From IMG/VR virus record IMGVR_UViG_3300010883_007121, positions 1 through 20,405 of that record: a DNA stretch of 20,405 bases. One strand, written 5' to 3'. Positions within the stretch are counted from its first letter, which is position 1. Each line of letters opens with the position of its first letter. The notes beneath the pieces were generated by a model, which saw only the letters and a list, made by a program, of their open reading frames with translations, did no database searches and was not told the origin of the DNA. The position numbers and the translations under genes were made by a program. The stretch is from a virus. This document shows positions 1-9,700 of this stretch, in pieces.

Positions 1-1
1 G

Positions 2-124
2 GAGTTTATCGTAAATAAAGTAAACGAACTTATGATAGCTCAACTAAGTCCTAAGAGAACTGGATATTATTGCAAGGAAAAAAATAGTTTTATTACTTGG
101 GATAAACCAACAATAATAACATAA
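2..124 (+). CDS. 3' end of an unidentified rightward gene
   Basis: An open frame enters from the left edge and runs 40 codons to a TAA. The visible tail reads ...KRTGYYCKEKNSFITWDKP... and ends in IIT. No family is recognisable from so short a piece. The other rightward frame checked, starting at base 1, stops within six codons, and the next gene begins 20 bases later behind a good ribosome binding site. This frame is therefore the likely end of a real gene in the same rightward series. An internal ATG at 32 could give a 30-residue peptide, but no clear Shine-Dalgarno precedes it. Confidence 0.45.
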   Translation, partial: EFIVNKVNELMIAQLSPKRTGYYCKEKNSFITWDKPTIIT

Positions 125-144
125 AATAGAAAAGGAGATAAAAG

Positions 145-306
145 ATGGACATGAGTAAAGAAGAAGTCGCAGCAATAATGTCGCTTGCTAAAAAGATTTT
201 ACAGGAGCAAGATAAAAAGAAGGATTTAGTAATATTAAGAGACTCAGAAGATCAACATGATATGACTGGACGTCCAGGGCCAGGAAACTGTGAGTGTTGT
301 CAGTAG
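145..306 (+). CDS. Small hypothetical protein with C-terminal CxCC cluster
   Basis: A 53-residue protein with a clear Shine-Dalgarno (AAAGGAGA, 8 bases before ATG). The first two thirds are a charged, probably helical segment rich in Lys, Glu and Asp. The end changes abruptly to TGRPGPGNCECCQ, a Gly/Pro turn followed by three cysteines in four residues. Such a CxCC tail could bind a metal (with partners or as a dimer) or form disulfides; neither can be decided here. A second in-frame ATG two codons downstream is a possible start, but the spacing favours the first. It is too short to assign to a family. It belongs to the rightward group facing the late operon, where small early or accessory phage genes are common. 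Confidence 0.6.
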   Translation: MDMSKEEVAAIMSLAKKILQEQDKKKDLVILRDSEDQHDMTGRPGPGNCECCQ

Positions 307-317
307 AAGAATAAAAA

Positions 318-411
318 AAAATGCCTCGTTGCAAATACCTTACTTTGGTTGGCTACTAATGATATATCTTTTTAGTCCTTAGATATGTATTCAGGTATAG
401 CGAGGCATTTT
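318..411. other. Long inverted repeat with structured loop (terminator or RNA element)
   Basis: Positions 318-328 pair perfectly with 401-411 (11 bp, core ATGCCTCG/CGAGGCAT). After an internal loop, 335-340 pairs with 393-398 (ATACCT/AGGTAT). Inside, 364-369 pairs with 381-386 (ATATCT/AGATAT). The loop of that hairpin contains TTAGT (372-376), complementary to ACTAA (355-359), which would make a pseudoknot. Read leftward, the outer stem is followed by a run of eight T, so it could end the long leftward operon. Read rightward, it is followed by only four T and sits 8 bases before the ribosome binding site of the next gene, a place for a cis-regulatory RNA. It is not a tRNA: there is no T-loop or D-arm. 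No known RNA family was recognised. Confidence 0.5.
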
Positions 412-429
412 AATATTAAGGAGAAAATT

Positions 430-564
430 ATGTTTTATGATATAGATTTAGATATAATGTATTACGCTTGTTTAACACATATGGAATTATTATGTTTTGT
501 TATAATAGTAATAATATTTTGGGAAATAGTTAAAAAGTTATGTAGGAGAGAGGCCATAATATGA
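430..564 (+). CDS. Small single-pass membrane protein
   Basis: A 44-residue protein with a good ribosome binding site (AAGGAG, 5 bases before ATG). The N-terminus is acidic (FYDIDLD). A strongly hydrophobic stretch follows at about residues 19-32 (LLCFVIIVIIFW), then a basic end with KK and RR. By the positive-inside rule the C-terminus would be cytoplasmic. The stop overlaps the next gene's start (ATGA), so the two are probably translated together. The membrane segment and its pairing with a charged helical partner are seen in the sequence. Any role in lysis, superinfection exclusion or membrane remodelling would be a guess. The structured inverted repeat immediately upstream may control it. 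Confidence 0.6.
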   Translation: MFYDIDLDIMYYACLTHMELLCFVIIVIIFWEIVKKLCRREAII

Positions 565-707
565 ATAAGAAAGAAAAAGATATGGAAATTCTGTTGTTAA
601 GAAGGGAAATAAAAGAAATAAAAGAACTAACTGAAAAAGCAATAAAAATTTTGACTTCAAAAAAAGAAGAGTCAGAAATTTTATTGCGAAAACTTAATAC
701 CAAATGA
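561..707 (+). CDS. Small charged helical protein
   Basis: A 48-residue protein starting in an ATGA overlap with the preceding membrane protein; GGAGAGAGG lies about 9 bases upstream and may serve as the Shine-Dalgarno. It is almost entirely Lys, Glu, Ile and Leu with a heptad-like spacing (LLLRREIKEIKELTEKAIKIL), so a coiled-coil helix is the likely structure. No family is recognised. Its stop codon ends only three bases before the stop of the giant leftward gene, so the two transcription units converge here with no hairpin between them. Confidence 0.55.
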   Translation: MNKKEKDMEILLLRREIKEIKELTEKAIKILTSKKEESEILLRKLNTK

Positions 708-710
708 AAA

Positions 711-3700
711 CTATTCGTCAGATAAGTTCTCAAGCATAATATCTCTATTAGTTTGTTCTCTTTCTAAACGTTGTCTATACCATTTTATGTTATTACGTGG
801 TACACCTGTACTATATTCAACCCAATACTGTGGTTTTTGTGTTACTTTATATATATCTCGTGCCATTCTACCTGCTGGAAAATATGTCCAAGCAGTATAA
901 CTTGAAAACGCTTCATAGTCTCCATTAACTAATGCATTAATATGAGGTAATATAAATCTTGACGCTGGTGGCGTTATAATTTGTAATGGTGCCATAGCTT
1001 CTATAGGATATTGATTAAAGAAAGCTCGTTTTCTTGTTTCTTCGTCACCAAATAAAAACTCTGCTGATTCTTTCATCCAAGACATAGGTGGTGATAACGC
1101 ATATTCGAATATACTATAAGCAAATACACTTGCTAATGCCATAGTGAAAGCATCGTTTGCTACTTGTCTTTCAAATCTTTTTGTAACTTCAAAATTAGGA
1201 TGTCCTTCAACAGCCATCATATCATGAAACATTTGTTTTCTACGTCTTATGCTACTCCACATATAAGGTTGGAAACGAGTCATAACACGACCAAACGCTG
1301 TATTACTAAAGTTAGGTCTATATGTAGCATGGTAAATAAATTGAGATCCTTCTACACCTTTTTTAGCACTAGTTACTAAGAACTCGTCAGTAACTTTAAT
1401 ATTACCTTTAGCATCTGCATACAATTCTCTAGCTTTTAAATAATGGGCTAAGAATGCTTTACGTCTTAAATGTTTTTCAGTAGAAGACATAAACCAACTA
1501 CCTACTTCCATTGCAGCACTACCAATATTATACTTACTAGATAATTCAAGTATAGTTTCTTTTACATAGCTATCTATTTTTTTATTTACTTCCTTAGAGT
1601 TTCCCCATAATTTGTTAGACTTAGTGTATTGTGTAACTTTTGTAGTTAGATCTTGTAAAAACTGCTTCACTTGTGCGGGTTCTTTAGCTTGTAAGAAAGT
1701 TAGTTCTTGTAGTAAATTACCTTCTAATAAACCTAAACTATCAATCATCATATGAATATCTTTCATAGATTTCAATTCTTTTTCTTGATATGTTTTAGTC
1801 TTTGGATCATATATCCTAAAAGTTTTACCAGCAAAAACTTCATTTACTAAATAGTCTTCACGAAAAGCATTTACAAAATGTGAAAAACCAGAGTCAGTAA
1901 TAATGTTTTGGTAACCACCATAAGTATTTGTTATAGCTGCTTTAGGGTGAAACAATAAGCTAAATACTTCAAACTTACCTTCAAGGTCACTTGCATATTG
2001 TGCTAAGTCTACCATAGCTTGATGTCTTAACTGGGGATCATCTGGTAAGCTTTCAAACATTTGTTTTTCTTTACCTAATAAAGACTTGGTAGTTTTACCA
2101 TAAATTTTATTTACATTACCTTCCAACTTTAATAAAAAGTTACCAACAGACTCGTCACTATACCATTGTCTAGGAGTGAAGTTAATTTTTAGCTTATCTA
2201 TGTTTTCCTTAGAGATAAGTTCTTTTAAATTTGCAATTTGTGTTACTTTAGTCCATTCGTTAAAGTCTCGTTTAATCTTAGGGCCAATAGTTTCAACAAA
2301 TAAAGCATCACGATTTACCTTATCCATTCCCTTTAAGTTTTTTCCATGTATTTTTATCTGTGAAGATAGTAATTTTCTTTTCATAGCACGTTGCTCTACC
2401 ATTGTTGGCATAGCTGTCGATTCCATATCTAGTAATAACTTCTTTTTGACGTTATCTAACTTACCATATTTCCAGGATTGATCAAAATCAGCATTTTTCC
2501 ATTCTAATAAAAACTTGTAATCTTTTTTACTAAAGCCATGTACTTCTATATTTCTAGTAGAAGGTTGTCCCATATATCCTTTTGAAAAATCTAACAAAGC
2601 AGAATGCCACTGTTCTATTACATCTTTCATAGTTTCATTTTGTCTACCTTGTTCTAAAAATTTATCTAAATAAACTCTAGTGTATATAGCAGATATGTTT
2701 TGAGTTAAACCTCTAGACATACTATCCATATATTCTAAGGGAACATTTCCATCTGTTCTAAAGAAAGGTAAGGCTCTTTCCAATCTAGATCTAGCGTGTG
2801 TAGATAATCCTTGTCCAGAATACACTATTTTACCTCTTCTAGTAGCAGCTTGATTCATAAAATCAACAGCATCAGGATCGGTCCAAGGATTTTCATACTT
2901 GTTAGTACCTTCAATTTTATTTGCTAAACGCTGATATTCTGATAACTTAGCATCCTCTAGCAATATCGTACCATTATTAACGTCCTCTTTCATTTGAGGA
3001 TCTAACAATTGATCAACTGTTTTAGACATAATACGCTTTCTTTCTTCTACTAAGTAGTTAGTTTTTATATGCTCTTTATTTTCTTTAACAGATAAAGATC
3101 CCATGTAAGCCCAAAATTGAGACGATTCATTTTGTTCTTTAAACTTACCCACTTCTAACTGTCTAGCATCTAACTTTAATTGTAAATTATTGATTTCTTT
3201 TCTAATAACATCACCTACTGTGATTGTATCACTCTCTGGTATTAGTCGGCTATTTGCTAATTTCCAGTCTATCTCACCAGACTTATTTAAAAAGCTATGA
3301 AATTTATCATGTAAAGCTTGACGATTATTTAGAGAATATTTTATAAAAGAAATATCATCTAAGTGAAAGTGTGTACGTAATATCTCAGAACCTGATACTG
3401 TATCTTGCTTCATCCTAATCGCTTTATCAAAAGCAAGTAATCTAACAGGACTAATTATTCCTTCTGCATTATAAAACAATTCCATTAAACGTTGCTGGTA
3501 ATAAAAAGGACTGTCTGGTTTATATGTCTTAACAGGTGTATAAAGTTTTTTATATATAGTTTCAGCAAAAGTTTCTTCTATACTTTTATAGTTACTTTCA
3601 ATAAAAGTAGTTAAAGAAAAATCCATAATAGGCTGTATTACATGATCTTTTATGTAGTCTACAAACTCTGAAGGAGATACAAATACTTGTTTTCCCTTTT

Positions 3701-6700
3701 TATCGGTATAATATAAAGTTCCTTTAATCTTAGATAGCTTGTCTTCTGCTTTCTTTAAACGTTGTTGCAGCTCTATACGTTCTTCTGCTAATGTATTATT
3801 TTTCTTTGGTCCTAAATTTTCTGGACCTAAAACATGACGAAGAACTGCTACTTCCCACAGCTCAGCTTGGTTATTTCTATATCTTTTCTGATGTGTGTTC
3901 AATGCTTTCTTATTAAAACCAACAAAATCTACATTAAACTTCTTTAATTGATTAGCAATACTATGATTTTTATATATTATCTCTGCCATTGTTTTCAGAG
4001 TAGATGTTGGAACTAGAATACCATATTCATCCATTTGAGATGTTTTGGGATTAAATTTAATTCCCCTATCTAATTGCCATCTTTTTTCAAAAGGAGCAAT
4101 TAATTGATCTAAACGTTGATATATACCAAGGACTTGATCAATACCTTTAGGGCTTCTTAAGTTTGCATCAATAGGAAACATGAAATTAATTTTTTCGGTA
4201 ATAACAGAAGATAAATTTTGTTCAGTTATTTTTTCAACTAAAGGATTACTTTTAATTTCTTTTTCTAATTGTCCTATATTTTTATAAGACTTAATTTTTT
4301 CTGTTTTTCTATTGTAACCGTATACAATATTATCAGAATCTTTAAGTATCTTACCTGTAGTGTTGTCTGCTAATTTAGTTACAGCACCTTCATTAGCATC
4401 AGCCCACTCTTGAACCATATTTTTATAGTTCAATCTAGTTGTTCTAAATAACTCTAAGTCAGAATGCATCTTCAAGTATACCTTTTCTTGTTTTGCATAC
4501 TCAGCAAACGTAGGTAATGGAACATCATCAGTTATATCTACATATAATTCTTTTCTAGCCTGGTTAATAAGTTCTTTGTTTCTACGTATAGAATCAAACG
4601 CATCACTTGGACCGTATTGATTCTTCATATGTTTAACAAAATATTTCAACCTCAAGCCATCTACATCTTGTATTAAATCTATTTGCCTATCTACCCTCTT
4701 AAAGAAACCTGAATATAAAGAAGACATATTATAAAAAGCACCTGGATTACCGTTTGCAAACTGGTATTTTATAACATCACTCAAATCTCTTAAGTCGCTT
4801 TTAATAGCATCAGATTGATTGGTTGTAACTTTCTTTTTAGCTGCAATCAACTTATCTAATTCTTTTTCATTTGTAAGTATATTGACGTCTATTAAATCAG
4901 GAACTATTACCTTTAGTTGATTTACTGCTGGTTTAGCAGGATCGATAACATTAGGCTCCGATAACGTAGATGTAGATGGCGGTGTTATATCATCATTCAC
5001 GTAATCAATCAAATTGTCATAATCAAAATCTTTTTTAAATTGGGCGATTCTGGCCTTCTTTTTCTGAGATGCATGTTCTAGTGTAATATAGCGTTCTCTG
5101 GCCATATAACGCTTGTTACGTGCCTTTATAGCCCATGTCTGTTCTAAATCTGGTAGAGAACCTACAAATTCTCTTTGTAATGCTCCACGTTGTTCATATA
5201 ATGCATCTAATTCATTTTGTTTATCAAATTCTTCAGTACCTTTATCTATTTTAACTTGCTCAGATTTTTCATTTAATAGTTGTTTTATATGTCCATTAAC
5301 ACTTTTTAAATAATCAAATCTTTTTTTTCCTCTAAATCCTGTAAAGTTTAAGTCCATTACAGGATGAGCTATGTAAAATACATCAAACAAGTCTTCCACT
5401 AATATATTAACTTGTTTAGACATAGGTTTTCCTACTGCTTTTCTAGATTTAATTAATAATGCTAACTGATCTTTCATAGATTCTTTAGTAAATAATATCT
5501 GATCTCCATAACTACGTGTGTTTTCTTTTTTATACCATTGTTTATTCCTATCAAACGATTGATATATTTTATTACGTTGTTCAAACGTAGTTTCAATAAC
5601 ATCAACAATAAAATCATCTACGCTTTTAGGATTCATTTCTAAAACCTCTACAGCGTAATCTTTAAAAGCTTGAGCTTTCTTTAAGGCAGCAGCTAAATCA
5701 GCAACAGCATTAACTTTATCCCATAAAAAAGTTGGATAGTTGTTTATAGTATCCATCTCTTTTCCATCTATCCCTTCCATAAACCACGTATCAAATTCAC
5801 GCATATTAGCTTTTTTAAATAAAGGATGTTCTCTTACAACACCAGCTAAGTCTTTTAATAATGGAATAATAGCTTCCTTGTCTATAGCATTATATGGCTC
5901 AATCTTCATTTTTAATCCATTAATATTTTCTCCAACCATTCTTAAATATCCAGTAGTACCTTCTGTCATTCTCAAATATTCTTCAGACACTACGTTAGAA
6001 TCTAATGGAGCTTCATCTCTTCTAGGTTTACTGAATACTATTTTATACATATCACGCAATACTTTACGATCTTCTTTTTCCATAAGATTGTCTTTGTATT
6101 TTGTTCTAACTCGTGCACTAGAGTTAGATGGTACATCAACGTTAACTAACTTGTTAGCATCAATAAAAGTACTCTGTATAACATTTTGATCTATGACAAG
6201 TTGTTTCCATATAGAAGGAAGCTTATTAGTTTTGTACTCTGTAACTTTACCGCTACCGTCTTCTACTAATTGTTGACTTATTATATCAAATTCTTGTTTT
6301 GCTATTTGAAATTGATTAGTAATAAATCCTACACTATCTTTACCTACAGAACTATAGAGTCCGTTATTAAGTTTAGCATCTACATCAATCATATTAGCTA
6401 ATTGTTGTTGTCTTGTTTCTTTTTCAGGGAACTCAGCATTAGCTAATTCTTTAGCAATCTTACGATCACTTAAAGAAATCATCGTACCATCTTCTTTTAA
6501 TAATTGATTTTGTATTTCAGGTCTAGCATAAAACTTAGTAATTTCTTTCGGCATACCCCAAAACACATGAGCTGAATCAATATCTTTATCAGCACCATTC
6601 ATATTAAAATCATTTACTTCGTTTGTTACAATAGATAAACCTTTTCTACCTTTAACAAATCCTACAAAATTACCAATACGAACACCACTATTACTAACCA

Positions 6701-9700
6701 TAGGAGAACGTATATACATAATATTATTTAATACTTCTTTTAATGCTTTAGTTATATCAGAATTTTTATCTATATCATTCCAGTCTTTAAACTTGTCCCA
6801 TACTTCCCCTATGGTACTTTTCTTCTTAGTAATAGGGTCTGTAATAGGAATCATACGGGCACCTTCGTACAATAAGAACTCGTTATCAGCTAATCCTTTT
6901 TTTGCAGAAGAGTATTTCCAGTTTGTGCCTCTAATATTAATGTCATATAGTCCTAGTTTGGAACTAAAAGATTCTTCTATAACAGGTCTAGTCAATCTTT
7001 TAAACATATACTGTGCTATTCTTTCATTAACAAACTCTATAACACCTGGTCGCATAAAAGCACCTGGCTCAAAGTCTGAAGAAATTAAATAATCTTCAAC
7101 AAGTTGTTTATTATAAGTTTCATTACCATATTCCGCAAAATCTTGTTCAACTCTTTTATCACGTTCTGAATTTCTATCATTGTTAAACATCTGTCTTAAG
7201 ATACTTCTAGCTGTAAAGCTTGTAGGTGAATCATATAGTATTGCATCTAGTAGTCTAATATCTATATTGTCTATACTTATCTTATCACCTAGAGGATCGT
7301 TACTTTTATACAATAGAGATACTTCATTATTAGTAGCAACGTCACCTCTAGCAGAACCATCTACTAATGTTTGCCAAGTCTTCCAAAACTTTTTACCTTC
7401 TGGTGTATCAATAGGCATATCTAAAGTATTTAAGTTAGAAGTAACCTGTCTTAATAATTTTAATTTTTCTAGTTTATTAAAGTTTTCATATACATCAAGA
7501 TTGATATAATTATCTTCTAATTTAGATTTCCACACAGAGTTTACTGCCATGTTGTTCCCCTTACCCTGAGGTCTTGGCTTACCACTATATTCTTTAACAG
7601 CGGTATCATAGTGTATGTAATCTATAGGCGTTTCTATACCGTGCTCAGCCTCAAACCTATCTAACTGAGCTTCCTGGTCTGGTGGCATCCTAAAGGTAGC
7701 AGTTTTAACAATAACGGTACCACGTTTAGTGCCGTCAAGAAACTCTCCAGGTCGATGTACGTGTATAGTTTTTATAACACCAGATTCAGGATCTAAACCA
7801 TAAGCTTTTGGAATTTTATCAAACCTTGCAGCTCTTAACAGACTAGCACCATCGGTCCCTGAATTAAAAGCTTCCATCTCAGGTCCCATATGTTTTATAC
7901 TACTAGGTAAATCAGAGAGTATTATGTGAGTATAGTCATCGCCAATATATTCTTTATCCAAAGGTATCTCTACACCAGACATATGCTTAGTATATTTTTG
8001 CATTTTAGTTACATCTGCATAAGGTTCTGTTGCAAGATATTTAGGTAGAGTGTCGATAATGTCTTGAAGACTATACTTACTATCTATTAAATTCATTTCT
8101 TTCATACGCCAAATAACAAATGCTACATTAGATTTATATTTTTTAGCTTCAGTCCCGCCATCTAATTCTTTTCTAATAGTTCTATCTAGTGTCTTTAATT
8201 CTTTATCAGAAATATAATTTGTTTCATTTTTTTTATTTGACCAAGGCATCTCCCTTACCTGTATTCTACCAGTATCACTTATTGCTGCGTGTATATACAG
8301 CCCATCAGATTCTAACCCTTCTCTTAATTGTTTTAGTTGTTTTGTAGACATATGTCTAACAGCATTTATCGGATCTTCTTTTCCTTTAGGAAATGAAAAT
8401 ATATCAATAGATAAAGGAGACACATTCTTAATTCTAGCTGTAGGTTGATATGCTCCTGTCGTTGCATTGTAATATCTAGACTTTACAACCGTTGTTAAGT
8501 AATCTATATCAAGATGTAATTCTTTATTATCGTTAGCATAAATTTTATTTAAACGACTACCCTGGTCTGACTTAGTTCCAGATTTTTTACCACCGATCGG
8601 TTTATTGTATATATCTACTTCTGGAGCTTCTGATTCAAAAATAGGTTCTAACGTTTTCTTTTTCTTTAATCTTCCCTTACCTTTCTCAGGTACTAAATAG
8701 ATTCTTGCAATTTTAAACTTATCTAAATGTTTATACTTATGCACAGCTTGTTGTAAATCCATTCTCTGTTCATCGGTAATTTTAATTTTAAATCTACTTT
8801 CTATTTCGTTGACAAATTTTCCTAATGGATCTTTACTATCAAGGCTTGAATCAATAGCTAACTTTTTAAATATTTGATGTAGTTCTTGTGGACCTAAATC
8901 TTTAGAATTTTTACTTTTACTTCTCTTTATATCTATAAAAATATTTTTCAAGGTACGTTGTTTAGGTAAGTATTCACTACCATATGAAACATCTTGTTCG
9001 ACGTGCTTTACTTCTTTATCTAGTTCTATAGAGGTAAATTCAAACTCTTTTTCTTCTATCTTTTTTTCTACTTCATCTAAATTAAAAGTATCTTCATGTT
9101 TTTTTTCTGCTTTGTCAGCAGCCTCATAAAGTTTTTCTAACACCACTTTTCTTGCTACAGTATCAGTTTTAGCTTTAGCTTCCATCTCAGGAGTAATAAT
9201 ACCCTGTTCTTTTAAATCTTTATACTCTTTAGCTAATGCTAATACAATATCATCATAGTTATTGACAACATAATCCATCTGTTGTTTCTGTATATCTTTT
9301 AAATATCTACTCCAATACGCTTGATACTGAGGACTTTCTGCTTGATACCACGGTTGTTGAGTTAACCACTTACGTGCTTCTTTCATTTTTAAATCTCTCG
9401 GTATTACCTTATTGGAAGAAAAAATATCTTTTGTTGCTCTATTTTCAAACCCTGCTCTACTATTGACAGAAAAGAATACAGCCATTAATGTTTCATATAT
9501 CTGGTCTTCTAAAGGCATATCATGTAATTTAGCAGTAGTAGTACCATATACTGCACCAGAAGTACCCTTCATTAAAAAGTTAATTGTTTCAAATTGATCT
9601 CTACGATTAGGTTGTTCTTTTAATGCTTTAGCAAAACCACGTACAATTTTTTCTCCAGCAGTTCTTATGCCTACGCTTTTACTAGCTAACATTCTACCTA

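Noticed and set aside
321-359. Short peptide frame MPRCKYLTLVGY in the stem-loop
   Set aside because: It has 12 codons only, no ribosome binding site (preceded by poly-A), and its start codon is within the stem.
318-411. tRNA or tmRNA gene
   Set aside because: The 8-bp core stem resembles an acceptor, but no T-loop, D-arm or anticodon arm can be folded on either strand.
530-733. 67-residue leftward open frame at the convergent junction
   Set aside because: It is antisense to two better-supported rightward genes with ribosome sites, overlaps the end of the giant gene, and is only the low-complexity complement of their Lys/Glu-rich codons.
5740-6189. 149-residue rightward open frame inside the giant gene, and other rightward frames between 1164 and 20325
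   Set aside because: They lie opposite real leftward coding sequence, show the Ser/Phe/Ile-rich composition of complement shadows and lack convincing ribosome sites.
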